Source: Bacteroidia bacterium
Lineage (GTDB): Bacteria > Bacteroidota > Bacteroidia > NS11-12g > UBA955
Reading direction: 5' to 3'
Assembly: GCA_023254645.1 (NCBI GenBank)
Contig: JALRLA010000114.1
Location: 1 to 13,864 of the forward strand
DNA: 13,864 nucleotides
The notes beneath the pieces are model-generated. The model was not told the DNA's origin and did no database searches. It saw nothing but the letters and a program-made list of their open reading frames with translations. Of this stretch, positions 6,816 to 13,864 are shown one piece after another. The position numbers and the translations under genes are program-made. How positions within the stretch are numbered: position 1 is the first letter of the stretch; each line of letters starts with the position of its first letter.

Positions 6816-7339
6816 AACAAGGGCGTACCGTTGATCAGGCGCTCTTCTTCGTACTTCATCTGTTCATCACGCAAAATGAAGTGAACGGCCACCTGATTTT
6901 GATTGACGACCTCGGCGATCAAATGCAAGTTTTGGAAAAAGGCCATTTGACCCCAATCAGCCCGGGCTTTTTTAGCCTTCTTATCCAAGGAATGCTCCAC
7001 CCAATGGCCGTAACGGGCTTCCAATTTGGCCACTTTGGCTTCAAAATCGATGGCCGCCTTTTTGAAATTCTTAACAGGGGTATGGTAAACCACCGCTTTC
7101 CAAACCCTGGTGCTGATGGGGGAAGAATGGATGTGAACGGTGACGGCGTCTCCGTTTAGCACACCCGTAACCACTCTCACAGAACCCTGATTGGGTTGAG
7201 AAACAAACCCGCGCTCCGAAACCAATCGAAGAGCCAAGGTATCGGGATGCCCCTTCATGTCGATCATGGCTATTCTCTGGGCCGACAAACTCGACACCCA
7301 AAGACTTAAAACCAATAGACCCGACCGAATCAAGCTCAT
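6812..7339 (-). CDS. Exported protein of unknown function, 175 aa
   Basis: I do not recognise a family. The N-terminus MSLIRSGLLVLSLWVSSLSA is a signal peptide with probable cleavage before Gln 21 and no lipobox, so the protein is likely periplasmic. The mature part is about 155 residues: a beta-prone first half (VRVVTGVLNGDAVTVHIHSS) and a charged, Lys/Ala/Glu-rich helical stretch (FKKAAIDFEAKVAKLEARYG, then LDKKAKKARADWG), then another beta stretch (VNQNQVAVHFILRDEQM). It is the last gene of a three-gene unit: its ATG overlaps the TGA of the DUF4249 gene (ATGA at 7336-7339), so translation is coupled to a TonB-receptor/lipoprotein pair, and a role in the same uptake or surface process is inferred. 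Its stop overlaps the GH16 stop by 4 nt from the other strand. Confidence 0.8.
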   Translation of the reverse strand: MSLIRSGLLVLSLWVSSLSAQRIAMIDMKGHPDTLALRLVSERGFVSQPNQGSVRVVTGVLNGDAVTVHIHSSPISTRVWKAVVYHTPVKNFKKAAIDFEAKVAKLEARYGHWVEHSLDKKAKKARADWGQMAFFQNLHLIAEVVNQNQVAVHFILRDEQMKYEEERLINGTPLF

Positions 7340-8193
7340 GGATAAATTTCTCCTTGTATCAGCGTGTAGGAACCCAAAAAGCCCAAAGCCCCTTTACTCA
7401 TAGATGAGTGAAACAAAATGGGTTCTTGGAAGGGGTTGTTTTCGTTTTGGTACTGGGTCTCAAAAAAGGCCTTGTAGTTCTCGTCTACGATCCACAAGGT
7501 CCCGGCGATGAATTGAAAGCTGGGATCAGCCGTACCGTATTCACCAAATTGCGACTCTCCGAACAACTTGTAGGGCGCTCCTGTTCCACCGGCAAGGCCG
7601 CTGTTGTTGAACCACATGTTTTCTTCGTACAATCCGAAAGGCCCGTCTTCCAACAAGGCCATAAACTCGGCAAACAGGTATTCATTTTCCGCAAAATCGC
7701 CTTTGTAATTCAGCTGCAAACTGAAGGGCCAATACACATAGCCCCAGTTGGACTGGCGTTTATCACCCATGCTCCAACTGACAATTTTCAGGTCATCCAA
7801 CTTGGGCTGAGGGGGAACGGTGGTGCTGCTGGAACAGGCGAATCCGCCGGGGAGTTCCACCCGCATGGTATAACGGTGACCCGGTTCGATGGGAAGCGAA
7901 GCCGCATTCACTGCATAGACTCCGTTGGCTTGGTGAGCCAATGAAACCGAGGCACCTGATCCTTCATCGGTGATCGAAACTTTGGCATCGTAAATGCGCT
8001 CAGCCGTATCCTGGTACTTTCCAAAATAGGGAACTGTATAGGACAACTCGGCCTTTATCAGGGCGTCAGAAGGAGAAATGTAGGAGATCAAAACCGGCTG
8101 TTTGACAAAGGCCGGCGGGTCCAGTTCCGTGTCGCGCTCACATGAAGCGAGCAATAGCGCCATGGCGGGTACAATCAATTTTATGGCTTTCAT
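7336..8193 (-). CDS. DUF4249 family lipoprotein, partner of TonB-dependent receptor
   Basis: This 285-residue lipoprotein resembles DUF4249, a Bacteroidota family typically encoded just after a TonB-dependent receptor. MKAIKLIVPAMALLLASC is a lipoprotein signal with lipid Cys 18, followed by ERDTELDPP, an acidic stretch compatible with surface export. The mature domain is beta-rich: PVLISYISPSDALIKAELSYT near the N-terminus, then a module with DAKVSITDEGSG and GHRYTMRVELPGG, then aromatic-rich strands including YVYWPFSLQLNY. The family has no established biochemical function; a surface ligand-binding or lid role with the receptor is an inference by analogy with SusD-like partners. Only 1 nt separates its ATG from the receptor stop, and its own stop overlaps the next gene, so the three are surely one transcript. 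Confidence 0.82.
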   Translation of the reverse strand: MKAIKLIVPAMALLLASCERDTELDPPAFVKQPVLISYISPSDALIKAELSYTVPYFGKYQDTAERIYDAKVSITDEGSGASVSLAHQANGVYAVNAASLPIEPGHRYTMRVELPGGFACSSSTTVPPQPKLDDLKIVSWSMGDKRQSNWGYVYWPFSLQLNYKGDFAENEYLFAEFMALLEDGPFGLYEENMWFNNSGLAGGTGAPYKLFGESQFGEYGTADPSFQFIAGTLWIVDENYKAFFETQYQNENNPFQEPILFHSSMSKGALGFLGSYTLIQGEIYP

Positions 8194-8194
8194 A

Positions 8195-10585
8195 TCAACG
8201 GAATTTATAGCTGTAACTGATGGAAGGAATCAAGGGGAACAAGGTCACTTTTTTCAATTTGGTTTCGTTGCCTTCGCTGGCCCCGTAATAGAAAAATGGA
8301 TTGAATCGGTTGTAGGCATTGTAGCAGCCAATTTCAATCGTTTGGCGGGCTTTCTTTTTCTCCTTGGAGTATTGCAAACCCACATCCAATCGGTGGTAGG
8401 CCTCCATGCGGAAGTCGTTGCGCTTGCCGTAGTCGATGTATCGACCCTGCCAGCTGTTCAAGGGGTCCCACAAACTGGCATAGGCATCGGGGATGTGGCT
8501 GGTACCAAAAATTTGGCCCTGGGGCATGGTGATGGAGTTACCCGTACCATAGACCCATGTGGCCGAGAAGGTCAAATCAGGGGTGATGCGGTAGATTCCG
8601 ACTACAGAAATATCGTGGCGGCGGTCGTAACGGGCAAAGAAGGGATCTCCTTGGTTGATTTCGTCAAATTGCATCTGTGTCCAACTCAAGGTATAGCCTA
8701 CCCATCCGCTGAACTGGCCTTGCTGCTTTTGCAAGAACAATTCTCCGCCATAGCTCCAAGCTCGACCATCGGTGACTTGCTTTTCCCAGGCCTTATTGTC
8801 AGTCGGTGCATTTTGATCGAACAAATCATCGTTGACAATGAAGCTCGCCCCCTCTTTGTATTGGATCACGTTGCTCATGGTCTTGTAATACCCTTCTGCA
8901 CTCAGGGAAAATCCTTTTTTGAAATCTTTGGCCAAGCCAGCGGCACCCTGTTGGCTGCGCATGGGCTTAACATTGGTGGTAGCCGGCACCCACAAATCAG
9001 TGGGAAGACCAATGCCTGAACTGCTCAGCAGGTGAATGTACTGGTTCATGATGGCATAACTGGTCTTGAACGACAAATCCTTTTTGATGCTGTAGGCCAC
9101 CGAAACACGCGGTTCGGGGTTCAAGTACTGGGTTTGATCAACGGCGTAATGACTCAAGCGAAATCCAGGGTATAGGTTCACCCGACCCAAGCGCCACTTG
9201 TCTTCGATGTACAAGCCACTTTCGTACGAACGAATGGTTTTGAGCGCGCGCTCAAAGTTCGTGGTTTGACCCACGGTGATATCCAAAACCACGGCACTGG
9301 GATCGAATTGGTGCATGGTCGTGGAAGCTCCGTAACGAACCATGTGTTGGTTGTTGGGGCGCCAATCGATATCGTATTTGGCCCCAATGTCATTGATGGT
9401 ACTGGAGTACTTCAAATCAAAAGTTTGGTTGTCTTCTTTGCTCAATACGTTGATGCCCAAATCGTAATGGGAATAGATTAGCGAAGCATTGCCGAAGGTG
9501 CGCCCATTGAATTGGTGATTCCAACGGGTGGTCAAGGTCTGGTTGCCCCATCCGAAGTTGGTTTTGAGCTGATATTCGGGCTGCTTGTCGTTGAAATAGA
9601 ATTTGTCGCGGCCAAAATACCCCGATACAAACAACTTGTCTTTTTCGCTCAATTCGTAGTTGAACTTGGCGTTTAAGTCATAGAAATAGTAACCCAAATT
9701 GGAACCACCCGAAGCGGCCATCACCAAGGGCTGTATCAAGGCATCCAAATAGGTTCGTCGCGCCGAGATCATAAACGAACTCTTGCCCTTGACAATAGGT
9801 CCTTCTACCAAGCCGCGGGCAGAAATAAGACCGATACCCGCTTCGGAATTGAAATGTTCCTTGTTACCCTCTTTCATGGTCATTTCTATGACCGATGACA
9901 AACGCCCGCCGTAGCGAGCCGGAAAACCGCCTTTCACCAGCTCCACACTTCGAAGTGCATCGCCGTTGAACAATGAAAAGAAACCGAAGAGATGGTTGGC
10001 GTTGTACACGGTGGCTTCGTCCAAAATCAATAAATTCTGGTCAGGCCCGCCTCCTCGAACATAAATACCGCTCTGTCCTTCACCCCCTTTTTGCACGCCG
10101 GGAAGCAATTGAATCACTTTCAATACATCTTTCTCACCCAGCAAGGCCGGAATGTCCTTGATGTCTTGGGTAGGAATGCTGATGCGGCTCATGTCGGCCT
10201 TGTCGGCAATGGTGTTTCGGTTGGCGATGATTTCCACTTCCTCAATTCGCTGAGAGATGCCCATTCGCACCGACACCGAACTATCGGCCGAGGCCGTCCA
10301 AATGAAATTCTGTGTTTCGAAACCCGAGAAACGAACGCTAATGAACACGGGCTGTCCTTCGGGCGCACTCAAAGAGAAAAATCCATAGCTGTTCGACTGG
10401 GTCAGAGCTGCCTCAGCCGCCGAAGTATCGCCAAAAGGGCGCATGGCTACGGAAACATTTCCCAGCATTTCCCCGCTGCCTGATTCTCGTATGTAACCTG
10501 AAAGGGAAACCTGTTGGGCCATGAGACCGGAAACACCCATTCCCGTGCACAGCATTGCGGTTTTCCAAATTGAATTGAATTGCAC
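8195..10585 (-). CDS. TonB-dependent receptor with carboxypeptidase-like N-terminal domain
   Basis: This 796-residue outer-membrane receptor takes up a ligand with energy from TonB. The start is GTG at 10585: the frame is closed by a TAA four codons upstream, and the first in-frame ATG (residue 11) would leave too short a signal peptide. Signal peptide 1-23 (ending GLMA); a carboxypeptidase-regulatory-like beta domain at about 26-108 (SLSGYIRESGSGEMLGNVSV); the plug at about 115-235 with IPALLGEKDVLKVIQLLPGV, YVRGGGPDQNLLILDEA and FPARYGGRLSSVIEM; the 22-strand barrel from about 250, ending in the typical aromatic-containing C-terminus YSYKFR. It is shorter than SusC-type glycan receptors (about 1000 aa) and has no SusD neighbour, so a sugar substrate is not implied. 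It is the first gene of the unit with DUF4249 and the 175-aa exported protein. Confidence 0.95.
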   Translation of the reverse strand: MQFNSIWKTAMLCTGMGVSGLMAQQVSLSGYIRESGSGEMLGNVSVAMRPFGDTSAAEAALTQSNSYGFFSLSAPEGQPVFISVRFSGFETQNFIWTASADSSVSVRMGISQRIEEVEIIANRNTIADKADMSRISIPTQDIKDIPALLGEKDVLKVIQLLPGVQKGGEGQSGIYVRGGGPDQNLLILDEATVYNANHLFGFFSLFNGDALRSVELVKGGFPARYGGRLSSVIEMTMKEGNKEHFNSEAGIGLISARGLVEGPIVKGKSSFMISARRTYLDALIQPLVMAASGGSNLGYYFYDLNAKFNYELSEKDKLFVSGYFGRDKFYFNDKQPEYQLKTNFGWGNQTLTTRWNHQFNGRTFGNASLIYSHYDLGINVLSKEDNQTFDLKYSSTINDIGAKYDIDWRPNNQHMVRYGASTTMHQFDPSAVVLDITVGQTTNFERALKTIRSYESGLYIEDKWRLGRVNLYPGFRLSHYAVDQTQYLNPEPRVSVAYSIKKDLSFKTSYAIMNQYIHLLSSSGIGLPTDLWVPATTNVKPMRSQQGAAGLAKDFKKGFSLSAEGYYKTMSNVIQYKEGASFIVNDDLFDQNAPTDNKAWEKQVTDGRAWSYGGELFLQKQQGQFSGWVGYTLSWTQMQFDEINQGDPFFARYDRRHDISVVGIYRITPDLTFSATWVYGTGNSITMPQGQIFGTSHIPDAYASLWDPLNSWQGRYIDYGKRNDFRMEAYHRLDVGLQYSKEKKKARQTIEIGCYNAYNRFNPFFYYGASEGNETKLKKVTLFPLIPSISYSYKFR

Positions 10586-10765
10586 GCGGCGAAATTAATT
10601 CCAGGCTCGTCACTTTGATTCAGTCGCCCATCACAATTCTGTCACTGTCTGATTTTTACGACCGGCGAACCTCGTCTTCAGGCTTTAATCCACAGGCGTT
10701 CACATTACCCTGTTTTTCGGTTTGCTAAGATTGCCTTCATTTGCACTTATCATTTTGGTAACACC
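10586..10765. promoter_or_regulatory. Divergent intergenic region, TBDR operon / DUF4956 cassette
   Basis: These 180 nt separate two divergent units and must hold both promoters. I found no exact TAnnTTTG box on either strand; near matches are TTCATTTG (10736-10743, plus) and TAATTTCG on the minus strand just before the GTG start. I saw no strong palindrome. Confidence 0.4.
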
Positions 10766-11440
10766 ATGAACGAAATTCTGCAACAAGCCGAGCTGATCTC
10801 AGCCCTCAATTACGTCAACTGGTCACTGGGCTTTGCCCTATTGCTGCTCTATACCTGGGTCTTCCAAGTCGCCTTCAAACGCTACGCCTTGGTGGTCAGC
10901 AACCGCGATTTGTTCGCTTCCAATTTCTACTACTACGCCATTTCCATCTTTTTGATCATCACCACCATCAAGAGTTCCTTGGCCCTGTCATTGGGATTGG
11001 TGGGTGCCTTATCGATCATTCGTTTCCGAACCGCCATCAAGGAACCCGAGCAAATCATTTACCTATTGGGACTCACGGCTATTGCCATTTCCTTGGCGGC
11101 CGAACAGTTCATCATTTCCACTTTCTGCGTGGCCATCTATGTGATCGTCGCTTTCACCCGAAGCAAGCGATCTTCTCAGTATTCTTCGTTTGCCACCGAT
11201 TACCTGATGATTCAGTTGGCTGAAGCCGACGCCTCATCCGTTCAGGCATTCATGAAACACATGGAGGCCCAAGATTGGACCGCTAGCTTGTTGAACTACG
11301 AGCAACAGTCAACTCAAGGGGTGCGCTTGTTGTACAAACTGCGCAACGCCAATCCTGAGAGCATTGCAGAGGTAAACGCTCAGTTGAAGGCCCATTCTTT
11401 GACCGCTCATTCGGTGAAACTCAGCGCTTCAAACGCCTAA
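10766..11440 (+). CDS. DUF4956 family membrane protein
   Basis: This 224-residue protein matches the DUF4956 family, whose signature is clearly present: SLGLVGALSIIRFRTAIKEP at residues 75-94. It has about five hydrophobic segments: roughly 21-37, 54-68, 71-85, 98-112 and 116-130, followed by a soluble C-terminal domain of about 90 residues (DYLMIQLAEADASSVQAF onward) that looks like a small alpha/beta regulatory fold. It has no cleavable signal peptide. No biochemical function is established for the family. In many bacteria its genes sit beside VTC-type polyphosphate polymerases and CotH-like proteins, and that arrangement is found here: the CotH-like gene begins 3 nt after this stop, in the same reading frame. 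It is the first gene of the cassette, directly after the divergent intergenic region. Confidence 0.88.
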   Translation: MNEILQQAELISALNYVNWSLGFALLLLYTWVFQVAFKRYALVVSNRDLFASNFYYYAISIFLIITTIKSSLALSLGLVGALSIIRFRTAIKEPEQIIYLLGLTAIAISLAAEQFIISTFCVAIYVIVAFTRSKRSSQYSSFATDYLMIQLAEADASSVQAFMKHMEAQDWTASLLNYEQQSTQGVRLLYKLRNANPESIAEVNAQLKAHSLTAHSVKLSASNA

Positions 11441-11443
11441 GAC

Positions 11444-13717
11444 TTGCAACTGCGCAATTCCCATACCCCCAAACCGGGATTCTTGCTCCTGGCTTGGGCC
11501 GCAGCCATCCTTCTTCTCGACTGGGTCAGTTGGGCCAAATTTGGCGTGCATCTTCCTGCCGTCTTGGAAAAGGTCTACCACAACGACAACCGTGATTTTC
11601 GGCATTTGAACGAGGCTACGCTCTCCCATTACGTTTGGGAAAAAGGTCAGGTAGCCGTAAAAGACACCTTGCGCATTGACATGCCGGAACTCGAATACCA
11701 ATCCATGATTGGCGAGTGGAGAAAGACCTTCCGAAACGATCATTTCATGGGCCGCGAAGAACCTTGGCTGGAGAAAAAAGGCAAGTACAAGGCCCGAGTC
11801 AAGCACAACATCTCCGACAACAAATGGCACAGTTGCAAACTGTCCATGACCGGGATGCACCGCGACCACCACGGGGATTTGAACCGATTTTCCATCAAGC
11901 TCAAACTCAAAGGAGAAGACCGTTTATTCGGTGGAAAGGCCGTCAATTTGCTGGTGCCTGAGTCCCGTGGATTCATCGTCGATTGGTGCGCCAATCAGGT
12001 CTTCGCCCAGCAATTTGGAGGCCTCGAAATTCATTATACGCCCGTTATGGTTCAGGTGCGAAAGCAGCTACCGGTCATGCTGCTTCGAGAAGAGAATTTG
12101 GACAAGTTTGTCATAGAGGGGAACCGCAGACGAGAATCCATCTTGTTTGAAAAAGGCTACAAAGGGCCGCTCAAAGACATTGAGGGATTGAAAGCCCAAA
12201 ACATCGATTTTGAGGTCAACTCTGGCTTGGATGACAGCAGCCGTCAGGCCGCCATTATGAACGAGGCTTCCCGCCTTTTCAATCAAGGTGGTCCTGAACT
12301 GTTCGAGGCCATTGACGAGAAACTCATGCTGGGGGCTTTGGGGGCTGGACTGGCCTTTGGGTCTTGGCACCATTTGGTAGACATCAATCTGCACTGGTAT
12401 TACAACCCGGTGAACAACCGATTTGAGCCCAGCGTGCGCGAGGTCATGGCCGATCCCTCAGGCGTATACCAGGACATTGGAGCCCCCCAAGCCTGGCCTT
12501 GGAAAGAGCGCCAACGCCATTACCGGAACTACTTTGCCGAACTTCACCGCCGCGGCTTTGATTTGGCTCCCGACTATTTTGCTTACATGTTGGAGCGAGA
12601 TGGAGAACTCGCCTACATCAAATTGGATAAAGCCTTGCAAACCTGGGCCAAAGGTCTTCAACAGGTGCTTCAGGATTCTTCCATGCAGCAAGCCTCGCAT
12701 CAATACTACGGATACTGGGGCCGAAGAACACGCTATGTGCAACACGAGTTGTTGGGCCGCGCCCAGAACTTGCTGCAATCTTTCCAGACCCACCCTTGTC
12801 CCGAGGCGGAGTCGGTGGCCGCTGAAACGATCACTTGGCGCGGCCGCCTCGCCATTGATCAAGATTTCGTACTCAAACCCCATCAAACGTTGATCATTCA
12901 ACCCGGTACCCAAGTTCGATTGAGCCAAAACGCCCATTTGATATGGTATGGAGAAGTTCATGCCATGGGCACAGCCAGTCAGCCCATCGTCATCGAAGCC
13001 GAGGAAGGCAGCCACAGTAGTGGTTTCATGGAGCATACCCAAGGCCATTGCGAATGGCACTATGTGCACATTAAGGGTCTCTCCAGTTTTAGCAAAGGCA
13101 TTTGGAAAACACCGGCTGCCTTTACGGTTCACGCTACCCCCAATTTGATCATGGATGGCGGCTGGTTCCATGACAACAAAACCGGCGATGACATGATCAA
13201 CCTCTTTGGCTGCCAGGACTTCAGCATGACAGGCTGCCGATACGAGAAGACCTTGTCAGATGCCTTTGACAGTGATTTCTCATCGGGCTTGGTCGATGCC
13301 TGCACCTTTGTACAAGTGGGCAATGACGGGGTGGATGGTTCGGGCTCTACCATCGACATTTTAAATTCCGAATTTGACGGAATCAGCGACAAAGCCATCA
13401 GCTCGGGCGAACGGAGTCACTTTTTTGCCCAAGGCAACCGCATTAGAAATGCCGAGCTTGTTTTCGTAGCCAAAGACCAAAGTGTTTTGAAGGTGGCCCA
13501 AAATGATTTCACTGGCAACAAACTGGACTTCGCGGTCTTTCAAAAGAAGCCCGAATACGGCCCAGCGCGCATAGAGTTCACGGGCAACCTCACGCAATTC
13601 AGCGGCTTGTTCCAAAACGGGTCTGAGATCCAACATACTGGACCAGCCATGAAAACAGTCAAAAACGTCGAAGATTTGCTCTACGGCAATATGTATGGAA
13701 AGGCGACCGTAAAATGA
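11444..13717 (+). CDS. CotH-like protein fused to a right-handed parallel beta-helix
   Basis: This is a 757-residue membrane-anchored protein. A single hydrophobic helix lies at about 12-29 (FLLLAWAAAILLLDWV) with no clear cleavage site. Residues about 75-460 resemble the CotH spore-coat kinase family: RFSIKLKLKGEDRLFGG, then SRGFIVDWCANQVFAQQFGG, VMLLREENLDKFVIE, and NLHWYYNPVNNRFEPS. The usual WDxD-like acidic motif after this last block is not visible (VREVMAD instead). Residues about 465-735 are a parallel beta-helix with 21-23-residue rungs and stacked aspartates. The first in-frame ATG is at residue 80, inside the fold, so I take the TTG at 11444, 3 nt after the DUF4956 stop. Its TGA overlaps the ATG of the VTC gene (ATGA). 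CotH kinases phosphorylate proteins on Ser; activity here is uncertain. The domain call is good; the function is unknown. Confidence 0.82.
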   Translation: MQLRNSHTPKPGFLLLAWAAAILLLDWVSWAKFGVHLPAVLEKVYHNDNRDFRHLNEATLSHYVWEKGQVAVKDTLRIDMPELEYQSMIGEWRKTFRNDHFMGREEPWLEKKGKYKARVKHNISDNKWHSCKLSMTGMHRDHHGDLNRFSIKLKLKGEDRLFGGKAVNLLVPESRGFIVDWCANQVFAQQFGGLEIHYTPVMVQVRKQLPVMLLREENLDKFVIEGNRRRESILFEKGYKGPLKDIEGLKAQNIDFEVNSGLDDSSRQAAIMNEASRLFNQGGPELFEAIDEKLMLGALGAGLAFGSWHHLVDINLHWYYNPVNNRFEPSVREVMADPSGVYQDIGAPQAWPWKERQRHYRNYFAELHRRGFDLAPDYFAYMLERDGELAYIKLDKALQTWAKGLQQVLQDSSMQQASHQYYGYWGRRTRYVQHELLGRAQNLLQSFQTHPCPEAESVAAETITWRGRLAIDQDFVLKPHQTLIIQPGTQVRLSQNAHLIWYGEVHAMGTASQPIVIEAEEGSHSSGFMEHTQGHCEWHYVHIKGLSSFSKGIWKTPAAFTVHATPNLIMDGGWFHDNKTGDDMINLFGCQDFSMTGCRYEKTLSDAFDSDFSSGLVDACTFVQVGNDGVDGSGSTIDILNSEFDGISDKAISSGERSHFFAQGNRIRNAELVFVAKDQSVLKVAQNDFTGNKLDFAVFQKKPEYGPARIEFTGNLTQFSGLFQNGSEIQHTGPAMKTVKNVEDLLYGNMYGKATVK

Positions 13718-13864
13718 ACCCCTATCGTTTTGAAAAGAAGTTTCTGTTAGACCCCTGGGAGCGCGATGCCTTCATTGCACGCTTGTCTCGCTTGGGTTGC
13801 AACGAAATTTACCACGAACGTTGGGTCAACAACCTGTATATAGACAGCCCAGAAGCCGGTGCTT
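13714..13864 (+). CDS. VTC-domain polyphosphate polymerase, 5' fragment
   Basis: Only the first 50 codons are inside the window; the gene continues off the right edge. The start MNPYRFEKKFLLDPWERDAF followed by YHERWVNNLYIDSPEAG fits the beginning of a VTC domain (CYTH/triphosphate-tunnel superfamily). Proteins of this type make polyphosphate from nucleoside triphosphate in the yeast VTC complex. The pattern Arg-x-Glu-Lys-Lys-Phe in the first strand and Arg-x-Val-Asn-x-x-Tyr-x-Asp in the second are the expected conserved positions. The ATG overlaps the stop of the CotH-like gene (13714-13717), so it belongs to the same cassette. Whether it is full-length and active cannot be judged from this fragment. 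Confidence 0.82.
   Translation, partial: MNPYRFEKKFLLDPWERDAFIARLSRLGCNEIYHERWVNNLYIDSPEAGA

Noticed and set aside
8102..9019. 305-codon plus-strand frame opposite the TonB receptor
   Set aside because: It is antisense to a clear receptor gene, has no family motifs, and is explained by codon bias of the real gene.
5244..10585. A polysaccharide utilisation locus (PUL)
   Set aside because: GH16 and the TonB receptor are close, but the receptor is not SusC-like, no SusD is present, and the genes are on opposite strands in separate units.
12458..13171. 237-codon minus-strand frame opposite the CotH-like gene
   Set aside because: It is a shadow of a gene with clear domain structure and ATGA coupling; no recognisable protein features.
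1..13864. CRISPR array, tRNA or rRNA genes, transposase
   Set aside because: No regularly spaced repeats, no tRNA-like folds apart from the tmRNA, no rRNA motifs and no transposase-like frame were seen.

Overview
This window reads as chromosomal DNA from a member of the Bacteroidota, most likely a free-living (probably marine) Flavobacteriales/Cryomorphaceae-like bacterium of roughly 50% GC. The supporting signs are a type IX secretion C-terminal domain on a GH16 enzyme, a TonB-dependent receptor paired with a DUF4249 lipoprotein, TAnnTTTG-type promoter boxes, a Bacteroidota-style tmRNA tag (GESNYAMAA), and a retinal-forming enzyme of the kind that supports microbial rhodopsins. The genus cannot be told from the sequence.

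Layout. (1) 1-2607, plus strand: the 3' part of a Cu(I) P1B-ATPase (copA-like), a small CxxC metal-binding protein overlapping it, and a GH53 endo-beta-1,4-galactanase lipoprotein joined by an ATGA overlap. (2) 2594-4564, minus strand: one uninterrupted reading frame that fuses a lycopene beta-cyclase (CrtY) to a Brp/Blh beta-carotene 15,15'-dioxygenase, so a single polypeptide could turn lycopene into retinal. (3) 4634-5005, plus strand: ssrA (tmRNA) with its tag frame, a Rho-independent terminator and an 18-bp inverted repeat. (4) 5244-6815, plus strand: a secreted GH16 beta-glucanase/laminarinase-like enzyme with a T9SS signal, preceded by a promoter overlapped by an 8-bp palindrome. (5) 10585 down to 6812, minus strand: a tight three-gene operon of TonB-dependent receptor, DUF4249 lipoprotein and an unrecognised 175-aa exported protein. 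(6) 10766 to the right edge, plus strand: a tight cassette of DUF4956 membrane protein, a CotH-like protein fused to a parallel beta-helix, and the start of a VTC-type polyphosphate polymerase.

The genes suggest an organism that degrades polysaccharides (GH53, GH16), imports an unidentified ligand through an outer-membrane receptor, handles copper stress, and makes retinal, presumably for a rhodopsin encoded elsewhere. The two most striking items are the CrtY-Blh fusion and the DUF4956 / CotH-beta-helix / VTC cassette. The latter looks like an envelope-associated kinase/polyphosphate system whose job is unknown. All functional calls come from motif recognition by eye; no database search was run.
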